From: Desulfobacterales bacterium
GTDB taxonomy: Bacteria > Desulfobacterota > Desulfobacteria > Desulfobacterales > UBA2174_A
Assembly (NCBI GenBank): GCA_025454075.1
Contig: JALOPD010000004.1
Span: 1-44,375 of the forward strand
Reading direction: 5' to 3'
Length of the DNA stretch: 44,375 nt
The notes beneath the pieces are model-generated. The model was given only the letters and a program-made list of their open reading frames with translations, made no database searches and was not told the origin of the DNA. Positions 1-8,201 of this stretch are shown piece by piece (within the stretch, counting starts at the first letter, position 1; every line of letters starts with the position of its first letter). The position numbers and the translations under genes were made by a program.

Positions 1-86
1 CAGGCAACGCAAGGGCCAGGTTCTATTCCGGAAATGGTTTGTAAAACACAGCATAAAAAAATTCAGAGACACCTACGAGGCAGGAA

Positions 87-836
87 ATGCATCATGAATT
101 AGAGCAGACCGACAAAGAGAATATTACCAAAAGCATCCTTGAAAAATATGCCAAAGCGTCTGTCTCTCTGGAAGGCGCATTCAAATATCCAACAGGGGCC
201 GCCGCTCTCAGGATGCTGGGATATGATGAGACTATTCTGAAGCAGTTGCCCGAATCTATTCAGGCAGCTTACTGCGGCATCGGGAACCCGTTTAGTTTGG
301 GGACAATCGGCTCCGGAATGACGGTTATTGATGTCGGCTGTGGTGCGGGCGTTGATACTTTGTTAGCCGCTATAATGGTCGGGCCGGGAGGAAAGGCGGT
401 CGGAGTCGATATCACCCCGGAAATGGTCCAACGGGCTAACAAGAACCTTCATCTAATGAGGCTGACCAACGTGTCATTTCACCAGGCTTCAGCAGAGAAG
501 CTCGATTTTCCACCAGAAAGTTTTGATGTGGCCATCTCGAACGGCGCATTGAATCTTGTTGTGAACAAAGAACAGGCATTGGCGGAAATTTATAGAATCC
601 TACAACCCGGCGGCCGGTTGATGGTGGCTGACCAGGTTTTGGTTGGTGAGCCATTGCGGACGAAAAAAGGCATGGTTGATAGCTGGTACAGGTGAGAGGG
701 CGGTGCTATACCAGGAAAGGATTTCCTGGCGATGGTCAATTCTACCGGCTTCGAAGAAGTGATGTTGAAGGATAGAACAGGATTCAATAGTTCAGGGAAG
801 ACAGAAGGTGTGTTAATAATCGCGAAGAAACCATGA
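87..836 (+). CDS. SAM-dependent methyltransferase (ArsM-like), probable selenoprotein
   Basis: Class I methyltransferase of about 249 residues. It has an ArsM-like stretch CGIGNP near residue 64, the SAM-binding motif I DVGCGAG near residue 83, and the later motif LQPGGRLMVAD. Reading halts at a TGA at 693-695 after 202 residues, but the same frame continues for 46 more codons to a TGA at 834-836. Those codons give a normal family C-terminus (EGGAIPGKDF..., then TGFNSSGKTEGVL). Homologues in this family carry a Cys where the TGA stands, in a C-x-GA context that binds arsenic in ArsM, so selenocysteine is the natural reading. A hairpin at 711-729 fits a bacterial SECIS. The cysteine of the usual SNCVxNL motif is Gly here, so the substrate may not be arsenite. 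A GAGG ribosome site lies 6 bases before the ATG. The gene converges with pylSn. The alternative is a nonsense mutation or sequencing error. Confidence 0.75.
711..729 (+). promoter_or_regulatory. bSECIS-like hairpin downstream of the in-frame UGA
   Basis: A perfect 8-bp stem (CCAGGAAA with TTTCCTGG) closes a GGA triloop. The loop begins 23 bases after the UGA at 693-695. Bacterial SECIS elements lie immediately 3' of the UGA, with a short apical loop about 16-37 bases away and a G among its first two bases; this hairpin satisfies each point. It lies within the coding sequence, as expected for SelB-dependent recoding. Confidence 0.65.
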
Positions 837-857
837 TATATAATTCGTGCCTGAATT

Positions 858-1229
858 TCACTTCTCGGAAACCGGCTTGCCGTCCGGGGCGGCTTCCCGG
901 AGCAGGGAGCCTTGGTGCCGCCGGAAGCGGGTGGAGGCGTATTTTTCGAGCTTCCAGTCCGGGACCCCGCACGCCGCGCAGGGGCGCTTGAACCACTTGT
1001 TTCGCAGCCAACGCGCCGCCCGGCTGTTGCGCGAGTTGGAAGCCAGAAACGTCCTGCCGCAATGAGTGGTCAGCCGGGCTGCGCTCCCCAGCACCTCGAT
1101 CGTCTTGATCCCGTGCAGGATTCCGTGCCGCGACGGCCAGAGCCTGATCTTGTCGATGAGGCGGAACAGTTCCACGCGCTTGCGGTAGTAGCGCACCGCC
1201 GCCGGCTTCGACGACGTTTCCGGGCTCAT
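858..1229 (-). CDS. pylSn: Pyrrolysyl-tRNA synthetase, N-terminal tRNA-binding subunit (PylSn)
   Basis: A 123-residue separate N-terminal domain of pyrrolysyl-tRNA synthetase, which binds tRNA-Pyl and works with the catalytic PylSc. The core shows LHGIK, THCG, the run NSRNSRAARWLRNK, and a C-x2-C pair (CAAC) followed by VPDWKLEKY. The His and Cys residues match the zinc site known for the family. In archaea the domain is fused to the catalytic part; bacteria such as Desulfitobacterium carry it as a separate gene, as here. It is the last gene of the pylSc-B-C-D-Sn cluster. Three bases separate it from pylD, indicating translational coupling. Confidence 0.9.
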   Translation of the reverse strand: MSPETSSKPAAVRYYRKRVELFRLIDKIRLWPSRHGILHGIKTIEVLGSAARLTTHCGRTFLASNSRNSRAARWLRNKWFKRPCAACGVPDWKLEKYASTRFRRHQGSLLREAAPDGKPVSEK

Positions 1230-1232
1230 CCG

Positions 1233-2066
1233 TCAACCGTCCTTGAGGCTGAGCGCCGCCATGGTGGCCACCCCGATTTCCAGAAAATCGTGCAGGACCC
1301 GATCGGGAACCTTCGCCCGCGCCGCGGGCGTCAGCCCGATCGGGACCCCGGGGGCGCTGATACAGGTCGCGGGGCCGACCGCGTCCGCGTCGATGATGCC
1401 GGCCGCCGGCGTGGCATCGAGAATCAGCGTGTGGCGCGCCAGAGCGGCCGAAAAATCCTTTTCGACCGCCACGGTATGCGAACGCCCCCCCATCTCCGCG
1501 GCCAGCCGGCGGGCCTTGACCCCGTCGGCGTCATGCACGTGCACGACAGCCCCCGCTCCCAGGAGATTCTCTGCCGCGCTGCGGCCGACCGGGCCGCAGC
1601 CGACGACCAGCACGGGTCGGCCCCGAACCCCGCCGGCCATGAGATCCAAACCCCGGGCGAAACCCGCTCCCGTGGCCTCGGCGTTTGAGACCACCCGTCG
1701 GCGCCGCGTGTGGATCGCGACGAAGCTATGGTCGTCTGCCGTGAAAATCAGTTCGCAGGCGCGGTGGTAGGCTTCGGCCAGCCCGGCGACATCCGTCTGC
1801 GCCGTGACGAACGCCGCCAGACCCACATGCGCCAGTATGCGCCCGACCGCCGCTGAGAACCCCGTGATGATCCCGGCCCCGGCCGTAACCGGCACCACGG
1901 CCGCCGCCGCCGCAGCGGCCCGCCGGGCGAAGGCGCCCTCGTCCACGCCCGCGGCCCCGCAGGCCAGGCCCTTCAGATCCGTTCCGACCTTTCGCCGCAG
2001 CTCCGCATCATAGGCCCTGAGGTCGCGGGCGCTGGCGGTGATGTCTTCCGATCGCAGTCGTGTCAC
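1233..2066 (-). CDS. pylD: Pyrrolysine synthase PylD
   Basis: NAD-dependent dehydrogenase that oxidises and cyclises methylornithyl-lysine to pyrrolysine, the last biosynthetic step. It has 277 residues, close to the family length. The N-terminal segment (TRLRSEDI, then LRAYDAELRRK) is typical of PylD. A Rossmann dinucleotide motif VGCGPVGRSAAENLL lies in the middle of the protein. The start is GTG at 2066, chosen because GAGGAG lies at a good distance upstream and the family N-terminus begins there. The gene sits 12 bases after pylC and is co-transcribed with pylC and pylSn. Confidence 0.92.
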   Translation of the reverse strand: MTRLRSEDITASARDLRAYDAELRRKVGTDLKGLACGAAGVDEGAFARRAAAAAAAVVPVTAGAGIITGFSAAVGRILAHVGLAAFVTAQTDVAGLAEAYHRACELIFTADDHSFVAIHTRRRRVVSNAEATGAGFARGLDLMAGGVRGRPVLVVGCGPVGRSAAENLLGAGAVVHVHDADGVKARRLAAEMGGRSHTVAVEKDFSAALARHTLILDATPAAGIIDADAVGPATCISAPGVPIGLTPAARAKVPDRVLHDFLEIGVATMAALSLKDG

Positions 2067-2078
2067 GCGGGGATCTCC

Positions 2079-3242
2079 TCAAAACGGGGCGGTCGGTTCG
2101 GATTCGAGAAACCGCCCGAGGGCGAAAGTGCGGCGGATGTCCGCCATGACCTCGCAGCGCTTGTGCCAGGCATCGCGGCGGCTGCCGCCGGCGACGATCA
2201 GGGTGGCGCGCCAGTCGTCCCGCGCCGGCGCATAATCGCTGAGAGCCTCATCCGCCCCGTAGAAATCGGAATGCAGGCGCAAAACCCCGGAACCGGCCAT
2301 CATGTGCTCCCCGCCGGTTTGCAGCAGGCCGGGGCTCACCCGGATGTGCTCATATACCACAGCTCGGCAGGCGGTTGCAGCCGGCGGGGGGGGCAGCCCG
2401 GCGCCACAGGCTGCCTCCCCCAGAATTTGCACGAGGTTCACCCCCGAGGACCAGAACACCGCGGTGGGGGTCTGGCTCGGCAGGCGGGCGTCGATCTCGA
2501 GCACTTTCAGCCGGCCGCCGTCCAAAATGACCTCCACGTCCATGAGCCCCCGCAGGCCGACGGCCTCGGCGAGCGCCCGACCGATGCGCTCGAACTCGGC
2601 GACACGGCCCGCCGGCAGCTCGGTCGGCGCCGTCACGCGCTTGCAGTCGTAGGCCGCGTCCATGAAAAGATCGGTCACCTGAAAGCAGCGGATGCGCCCG
2701 CCGGCGGCGGCGACCTCCAGGGAGTAGGACGGTCCGTTCAGGTACTCCTGCAGCACCCAGCCGGCGGAGGCTTCCTCATCCGGAAACGCCGCGCGCAGCT
2801 GTTCCATGCTGCGGAGGATGCGGATCCCGCGGCTGCCGCTGCTGTTGCTCGGCTTGGCAATTAGCGGAAATCCGGCCTCCGGCCAGGGTTTCGGGGCGGC
2901 GATTCCCCGGTCGGCGAAAAGCTGGTCCGAAGCGATCTTGGAGGATGAGACCCGATAGGCCTGCGGGTCAAAAGCCAGGGGCAGGCCGGCGGCAGCGCAA
3001 AAGCGGCACAGTGCCTCCAACGCGCCCTGATCTTCCAGCGCCGGCAGAACCAGGTCGACGCCGCCGAACGCCCGTCGCATGTCCTGCTCCCCAGCGAGAT
3101 CGCTCAAGACGAACTCGTCGCAGAGCCCCCGGGCGAGGACATCCGGGCGGCGGTCCACCAGCCGCGTGTGCCAGCCCGCCTTGAGGGCCAGGTAGCAGGC
3201 CTCGACCCCCTGCAGTTTTCCGCCGACCACCGCCAAGCGCAT
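2079..3242 (-). CDS. pylC: 3-methylornithine--L-lysine ligase PylC
   Basis: ATP-grasp ligase that joins 3-methyl-D-ornithine to the epsilon-amino group of lysine in pyrrolysine biosynthesis. It has 387 residues. The N-terminus VVGGKLQGVEACYLA is the family's nucleotide-fold start. ATP-grasp features follow: PLIAKPSNSSGSRGI, a phosphate/adenine-binding segment near residue 130, and VLEIDARLPSQTP, a metal-binding segment near residue 250. It begins 6 bases after the pylB stop and is followed by pylD. The sequence is intact throughout. Confidence 0.93.
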   Translation of the reverse strand: MRLAVVGGKLQGVEACYLALKAGWHTRLVDRRPDVLARGLCDEFVLSDLAGEQDMRRAFGGVDLVLPALEDQGALEALCRFCAAAGLPLAFDPQAYRVSSSKIASDQLFADRGIAAPKPWPEAGFPLIAKPSNSSGSRGIRILRSMEQLRAAFPDEEASAGWVLQEYLNGPSYSLEVAAAGGRIRCFQVTDLFMDAAYDCKRVTAPTELPAGRVAEFERIGRALAEAVGLRGLMDVEVILDGGRLKVLEIDARLPSQTPTAVFWSSGVNLVQILGEAACGAGLPPPPAATACRAVVYEHIRVSPGLLQTGGEHMMAGSGVLRLHSDFYGADEALSDYAPARDDWRATLIVAGGSRRDAWHKRCEVMADIRRTFALGRFLESEPTAPF

Positions 3243-3248
3243 GGGACT

Positions 3249-4391
3249 TCACCTGTTTTTGGCGGAAGCGCCCGCACGGCGGCGCTCCCTCATCCAGGTG
3301 CGATAGTCGTCCCGGCCGGCGGTTGTCAAGCCGCAGCGCGCGAGCACGGAGTTGACGGCGGCCGGCATCCGGCGCGAAGCGTCGATGTCCCGGGTGAGGC
3401 TCGCAACCCCCGTCAGGCCGGCGTTCGGCGCGATGAGCGAGGTGACCACGTTGGCGCCGGCATCCATTCGGGACCGCAGCCCGTCGAGCCCTTCCACGTC
3501 CAGCGAAGCCGGGATCAGCCGATCGGGAAACGCCAGCCGCATCACCGCGATGATCAGCAGCTCGCGCAGGGCATCCGGCGCCGGCCGACCGGCAAGGGGA
3601 GTGCCCGGCTGAGGCACGAAGCTCATCACCCGCACCTGGTCGGCGCCGAGCTCCCCCATTTCCGCGATGGATTCGGCGATGTCGCTCAGGGTCTCGCCGA
3701 CGCCGCACAAGATGCCCTCCTCAACCAAAAGGCCGGCGCCGGCCGCATCCACCTTGGCCTGCCGGCGCTCGAGGTAGCCCTGGTGCGGCCTGAGCGCGGC
3801 AAAGAGCCCGGGGTTGTGGGTCTCCTGGTAGCAGGCGTACCAGTCGGCGCCGGCATGGGCCATCTGCCGCAGGGCCTCCCGCGGCAGCACCCCGGGGGAG
3901 ATCATGACCGGAAGTCCGGTCTCGCTTTTGACCCCGCGGATCTTTTCGGCCAGTCGATCGAAGCCGGACGGCTGATCTTCAAAATACCGGGGGTCTTCCC
4001 CCATCGTCAGGTCGATCAGGTGAACACCCTCGTCCGCCAGCAGGCGTGCGGCGCCCGTGATACCCGCCGCCGTCTTGCGATGCCGTTGACCGGCCGAGTT
4101 GGACCGGCGGTGCTGACAGAAGGCGCAGTCGTTGCGGCAAAACGTCGAGAAATAGACGAACCCGTAGAGGAACACCCGGTCGTCGAAGTGCTCCTGCCGG
4201 AGCCGGCGTGCGGCTGCAAAAAGCCGCCCCACCCGCACCGGGTCGGTCTGCGCGAGCAGGAAACGGATATCGTCGCTGCAGAGCCCCCCGCCTTGGCGGG
4301 CGCGTTCCAGTATCCGGTCGTAACGGGCAGTGCGGCCGCGGGGCGAGCCGTCCGGCCCCTCGCCGCTTTTTGATACCGTGCTTTCTCGCAT
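3249..4391 (-). CDS. pylB: Methylornithine synthase PylB (radical SAM)
   Basis: Radical SAM lysine mutase that converts L-lysine to 3-methyl-D-ornithine, the first committed step to pyrrolysine. The cluster motif is CRNDCAFC (C-x3-C-x2-C), preceded by FLYGFVYFSTF and followed by HRRSN, as in PylB. The family's MGEDPRYFE and SPGVLP segments are also present. The frame can extend to TTG at 4409 or GTG at 4397. I chose ATG 4391 because the family N-terminus is short; a GGAGG lies 11 bases upstream of it, and GTG 4397 is equally well placed. Product about 380 residues. Confidence 0.92.
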   Translation of the reverse strand: MRESTVSKSGEGPDGSPRGRTARYDRILERARQGGGLCSDDIRFLLAQTDPVRVGRLFAAARRLRQEHFDDRVFLYGFVYFSTFCRNDCAFCQHRRSNSAGQRHRKTAAGITGAARLLADEGVHLIDLTMGEDPRYFEDQPSGFDRLAEKIRGVKSETGLPVMISPGVLPREALRQMAHAGADWYACYQETHNPGLFAALRPHQGYLERRQAKVDAAGAGLLVEEGILCGVGETLSDIAESIAEMGELGADQVRVMSFVPQPGTPLAGRPAPDALRELLIIAVMRLAFPDRLIPASLDVEGLDGLRSRMDAGANVVTSLIAPNAGLTGVASLTRDIDASRRMPAAVNSVLARCGLTTAGRDDYRTWMRERRRAGASAKNR

Positions 4392-4477
4392 GTTCACCCG
4401 GACCTCCAAAAATGACCGTTGCGGCGCGCTGAGCCGCCCCGAGCCCCTATCCCGGCATTGACCCTATCCCGGCGCCG

Positions 4478-5323
4478 TCAGATGTTCAACCGGATGCCGT
4501 CCAGGTAGGCCAGGCTGCGGCCGAGCCGGCCGAGGCTTTCGGCGTTTTCCGAGGCCATCACCAGCCGCTCGAGCCCGAACCCGATGCCCACCCAGGTGTC
4601 CGTAATGCGCCAGGCCTTGTCGAGCGCGTGCGGCCCCATGGCGGCCGAGCCGACCTCTATCCGCCGTTCGCCCGCCAGGATGTCGATGGTATCCCCGTAC
4701 ACCTCGGACCGGGTCGGGGTCACGTGGTGATCCGCAAGGCCTGCGGCCTCGGCCACCCAGGCCGCAAGCTCCCGCAGACGGCCCTCGCGCTCATCCAGCG
4801 GCAGACCGGCCTCGACGAGGTTGAGCATCGTAAACTCGGCGGCGTGCTGCGCGCCCCTTCCCTCCCGGCGGAAACAGGGGCCGACCTCGAAGAGCCGCAC
4901 CGGCTTTGCCCACAGCCGCAGTAGGTTCTGCAGCAGGTTATAGAGGTGCGGCGCCAGCATGGGCCGCAGGCAGCGGTTCCGGTCGAGCCAATAGACCTGT
5001 TTGATAAGGGGGTGCTCGGCCGTGATCGCCATCTTGGCCAGGTGGCTGCGCGCCATGATGACCGGCGTGTTCACCTGGACGAAGCCCCGGCCGGTAAGCA
5101 TCTCCGTCAGGCGGCTTTCCAACCGGCAGACCCGCGGCCGCAGGCCCCCGACCCTGAATTCCTCAAGCCGCCGGCGCTCGCGCCGGACGAGTTCGCCCGC
5201 CAGTCGCTGGAAGGCCGCGTCGCGCTCTGAGGATGTTTGAAATGAAAGCCTCTGCTGAGCCGACAACGCGCCCAGTTCCTTCAAACGCCGAGCTTGAGTG
5301 GCTGACCAGGCGAGTTGCTTCAC
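4478..5323 (-). CDS. pylSc: Pyrrolysyl-tRNA synthetase catalytic subunit (PylSc)
   Basis: Class II aminoacyl-tRNA synthetase catalytic core of 281 residues that charges tRNA-Pyl with pyrrolysine. The substrate-pocket segments match the bacterial PylSc type: CLRPMLAPHLYNLL, then the motif 2 region CFRREGRGAQHAAEFTMLNL, and motif 3 GIGFGLERLVM near the C-terminus, ending LAYLDGIRLNI. The separate PylSn domain is encoded at the other end of the cluster. It is the promoter-proximal gene of the pyl operon; 86 bases separate its stop from the pylB start. No tRNA-Pyl gene was found upstream, which is unusual. Confidence 0.94.
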   Translation of the reverse strand: MKQLAWSATQARRLKELGALSAQQRLSFQTSSERDAAFQRLAGELVRRERRRLEEFRVGGLRPRVCRLESRLTEMLTGRGFVQVNTPVIMARSHLAKMAITAEHPLIKQVYWLDRNRCLRPMLAPHLYNLLQNLLRLWAKPVRLFEVGPCFRREGRGAQHAAEFTMLNLVEAGLPLDEREGRLRELAAWVAEAAGLADHHVTPTRSEVYGDTIDILAGERRIEVGSAAMGPHALDKAWRITDTWVGIGFGLERLVMASENAESLGRLGRSLAYLDGIRLNI

Positions 5324-5862
5324 TGCTTTCCCCCTTATTCGAATGATAATAGCTTTTGATTATGCCTTTTATTGGAGTCGATCTGCAACAGCGAATTGGC
5401 CTTGCAAGCGGCATATGGTATCGTATCACCGCCTTATTCGAGTCATGCAAACCAGGGAGATACATAGGCACAAAAACCGCTCCGAGGCGCTTCAGATAAT
5501 CCTTGACCCTTGTTTCTGATATCTGATATATCACACCGTAAAATTAAATTCGATGGATCATCCGGCATATGTCGTGAAACCGAAACCTCCTCGGAACTTG
5601 CAAAGGATGGTTCGAACAATGACGGCGCGTAGTTCCCAGCCTGCTCGTTTCATGCTTGCCCAAGGGTCCCATCCCGCCCGATTCCAATCCCGCCGTGGTA
5701 GGACCATCTCACGGTTTTTCAACTCACGGGGTTTGAGCGGCAACTCCATCTCTGATCCCCTATCATTGAACTGCAGCAGCACGGGCATTTTTCAGAACAG
5801 AACTTCATCGGCCGTATCGCCGAAACCATCGCGGCGTCCACGAGGCACCCACATGTTTGTTG
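5324..5862. other. Divergent intergenic region, no gene recognised
   Basis: About 540 bases between pylSc and the GntR gene, more AT-rich than its flanks. An open frame at 5553-5888 has low-complexity composition and no family features, so I do not call it. The motif CCTTATTCGA occurs twice, at 5333-5342 and 5432-5441, 99 bases apart, and could be a repeated binding site upstream of pylSc. I searched both strands for a tRNA with a CUCUAAA anticodon loop (tRNA-Pyl) and found none. Confidence 0.5.
5359..5388 (-). promoter_or_regulatory. Candidate promoter of the pyl operon
   Basis: Read on the minus strand, TTGCAG (5383-5388) and CATAAT (5359-5364) are separated by 18 bases and lie about 35 bases before the pylSc start. 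This is a reasonable sigma-70-like match in an AT-richer gap, but nothing confirms it. Confidence 0.35.
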
Positions 5863-5913
5863 TTGACAATTCGACCCGCTCCAAATAAAGAGAAAACATA
5901 TATATGTATATAC
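5863..5913 (+). promoter_or_regulatory. Promoter and palindromic operator of the HutC-type regulator
   Basis: TTGACA at 5863-5868 and TAAAGA at 5886-5891 are 17 bases apart. Just downstream lie two overlapping palindromes, ACATATATATGT (5896-5907) and GTATATAC (5906-5913). HutC-subfamily GntR repressors commonly bind GT-TA-AC-type palindromes, so this could be the regulator's own operator, placed to block transcription start. The role is inferred from position and sequence only. Confidence 0.5.
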
Positions 5914-5937
5914 CAATTTGACAGCGAGTCAGACACG

Positions 5938-6690
5938 ATGAAGCGGCCGCAAATACCCCTGAACGCAAAGGATGGCAGACCGCTTCCCAAGTATTACCGG
6001 CTGCAGGCCCTCATTCTCCGTGACATCGAGAGGGGCAGCCTCGGACCCGGTAGCATGATCCAACCCGAGCGACGACTGGTCGAATCCTATGGTGTAAGCA
6101 TCGGCACGGTCAAAAAGGCCATCTTGAATTTAGTGAATGAAGGCTATCTCTACCGCATCCAGGGCAAAGGAACTTTCGTCACCGGAACGACGCTGCGAAG
6201 AGAAAGCCTTCGGTATTACCGCCTTCTCGGACGATTCGGGGACGAAGAGAAGGAGTTGTCCGTTCACCTCACCGACCTGCGCAAAATTTCCGGGTTTCAA
6301 CCGGCCAATTCCTATTTGCAAATCAAGCCCACGCAGGATCTTTTTGAGTTGAAACGGATTTTTTTCTTGAACAACACCCCGGTGGTGTTTTCCGTCAGCT
6401 ACCTGCCCGCTCTGCTTTTCCTCGACATCGATAAAATCCCTGCGCCGCACTTCGAGCAGAAAACCCTGTACGCCACCATCGAGGACAAGTTCGGACTCCC
6501 GACAATTTACAACCGAGAATTGATCGGTACGTGCCTCCCCTCTGCAGAAACGGCTCGGCTCCTGAGAGTTCAGAAGAACCTCCCGGTTCTTTTCATTGAA
6601 ATGCTGTCATTCACCTACAGGGACCGTCCCTATGAGTATCGGCGGTCCTATTGTGTCACAGGTTCACGGAAGATATTCAGACAGTATTGA
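5938..6690 (+). CDS. GntR-family regulator, HutC subfamily (UTRA domain)
   Basis: About 250 residues. The N-terminal winged helix-turn-helix includes PKYYRLQALILRDIERG and the recognition part ERRLVESYGVSIGTVKKAILNL, ending in the wing GKGTFV near residue 85. The rest is a UTRA ligand-binding domain (LFELKRIFFLNNTPVVFSVSYLP, then CLPSAETARLL). The frame is open back to 5857, but that stretch holds the promoter and operator, so I use ATG 5938. It heads the catabolic locus and probably controls the aminotransferase and transporter genes that start 92 bases later in the same direction. The inducer is unknown; an intermediate of the pathway is likely. Confidence 0.85.
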   Translation: MKRPQIPLNAKDGRPLPKYYRLQALILRDIERGSLGPGSMIQPERRLVESYGVSIGTVKKAILNLVNEGYLYRIQGKGTFVTGTTLRRESLRYYRLLGRFGDEEKELSVHLTDLRKISGFQPANSYLQIKPTQDLFELKRIFFLNNTPVVFSVSYLPALLFLDIDKIPAPHFEQKTLYATIEDKFGLPTIYNRELIGTCLPSAETARLLRVQKNLPVLFIEMLSFTYRDRPYEYRRSYCVTGSRKIFRQY

Positions 6691-6781
6691 ATGTGAGTGT
6701 CTAAAAAATGTCAATGGACACGGCCCGTGCTGGTGAGATAGATATCCAGCCAACATCTTTTCCACGCCAAGGAGGTCACAC

Positions 6782-8140
6782 ATGTCGAAAGCGAAATCCC
6801 TTGATCCCGATACTATCATCAAATATGAAACCGAGCACGTGCTCTACCCATGGACGCATCAGAAAGGGCTGAAGCCGTTTGTGGCGGAAAGGGGAAAAGG
6901 CAACTACATCTATGGAGCGGACGGTAGAAAATACCTCGATTTTTCAGCCCAGTTCGTCTTCAGCAACTTGGGGCATGCGGATGATCGAGTGGTCAAGGCC
7001 ATCGCCGACCAGGCCGCGAAGCTGCCGGCGGTCAACTCTCAATGGGCAACAGAGCCCAAGGCGAGGTTAGGCAAACTCCTCGCTGAAATAACGCCAGGGG
7101 ATTTGACCAAGTGCTTCTTCTCCACCGGTGGGACGGAGGCCAACGAAGGCGCCATGAAAATCGCCCGACTCGTCACCGGCAAGCACAAAATCATTTCACG
7201 GTACCGCGCCTATCATGGCTCCACCTACGGATCCATGTCAATGTCGGCCGAATTCCGCAACTGGGCTTACGAACCGGCGGTGCCGGGGGTCCTCCACTGC
7301 CTGGAACCCTACTGCTATCGCTGCCCGTTCGGCGCCACCTATCCCGCCTGCGATCTTCGCTGCGCACAGCATGCCGAAGACGTGATCCTCCGCGAAGGCG
7401 GCGCGCGGCGGGTGGCCGCGTTCATCGCCGAACCTATCATGGGGCCTGGCGGCGTAATCGTGCCGCCGGATGGTTACTGGCAGCGCGTGCGCGAAATCTG
7501 CACCAAGCACGAGATGATTTTGATCGCCGATGAAGTCATGACGGGCTTCGGCCGGACCGGCAAGTGGTTTGGAGTCGAACACTGGAATGTAGTCCCCGAT
7601 GTGCTGACGACCGCCAAAGGAATCACCAGTGGATACGTACCGCTAGGCGCAACGTGCGTACGCAAATGGGTGGCTGACAAATTCGAGGAACTCCCCTACT
7701 TGCACGGCCACACCTATTCCGGCCACACCTTGGCCATGGCGGCCGCCGTCGCCACCATAGAAGCCTATCGCCAGGATGACCTCATCAACAACTCGGCCAA
7801 AATGGGCGAGTACCTCATGGAAAAAATGCGCGAGCTTCAGGACAAGCACCCCTCGGTCGGGGAGGTTCGCGGCAAGGGGTTGTTCTGCGGCATGGAGCTG
7901 GTCAAGAGCCGCAAGACGCGAGAACCGAGCCACGAGGCCTTGATGGAGCCGCCACGGCCGGTGTCGGCAAAGATGAAGATCCTGGCCAAGTTGATGCAGG
8001 AGGGCGTGTATATCCTGGCCGGTGCGGCCAGCGTCCTGATGCTCACGCCCCCGCTGTCGATAACCAAGGACGAGATCGACCATGCCATGGCAGTGATCGA
8101 TAAGGCGCTCGAAATCTCGGACGAAGAATACCGGGATTGA
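6782..8140 (+). CDS. Class III aminotransferase (omega-amino acid or taurine type)
   Basis: PLP-dependent aminotransferase of fold type I, 452 residues. Visible features are STGGTEANE near 115, the YRAYHGSTYGS substrate/PLP loop near 141, Asp250 in LIADEVMTGFGRTG, and the PLP lysine at 279 in TTAKGITSGYVPLG. A cysteine-rich segment (Cys173, 178, 181, 190, 194) lies mid-protein. Such enzymes move the amino group of taurine, beta-alanine, GABA or similar to pyruvate or 2-oxoglutarate. The adjoining TauABC-like importer makes taurine or another omega-amino sulfonate a reasonable guess, but the sequence alone does not fix the substrate. A strong AAGGAGG precedes the ATG. It is the first structural gene of the locus. 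Confidence 0.85.
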   Translation: MSKAKSLDPDTIIKYETEHVLYPWTHQKGLKPFVAERGKGNYIYGADGRKYLDFSAQFVFSNLGHADDRVVKAIADQAAKLPAVNSQWATEPKARLGKLLAEITPGDLTKCFFSTGGTEANEGAMKIARLVTGKHKIISRYRAYHGSTYGSMSMSAEFRNWAYEPAVPGVLHCLEPYCYRCPFGATYPACDLRCAQHAEDVILREGGARRVAAFIAEPIMGPGGVIVPPDGYWQRVREICTKHEMILIADEVMTGFGRTGKWFGVEHWNVVPDVLTTAKGITSGYVPLGATCVRKWVADKFEELPYLHGHTYSGHTLAMAAAVATIEAYRQDDLINNSAKMGEYLMEKMRELQDKHPSVGEVRGKGLFCGMELVKSRKTREPSHEALMEPPRPVSAKMKILAKLMQEGVYILAGAASVLMLTPPLSITKDEIDHAMAVIDKALEISDEEYRD

Positions 8141-8201
8141 AAGGGATTCATTTTCATCGACGCCTGCAACTACCGCGATTTGCCAGTGAAGGGGAGTGCG
8201 C

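Noticed and set aside
5553..5888. A 111-codon open frame upstream of the HutC-type regulator
   Set aside because: Ser/Arg/Pro-rich, no family features, no ribosome site, and it covers the promoter of the regulator.
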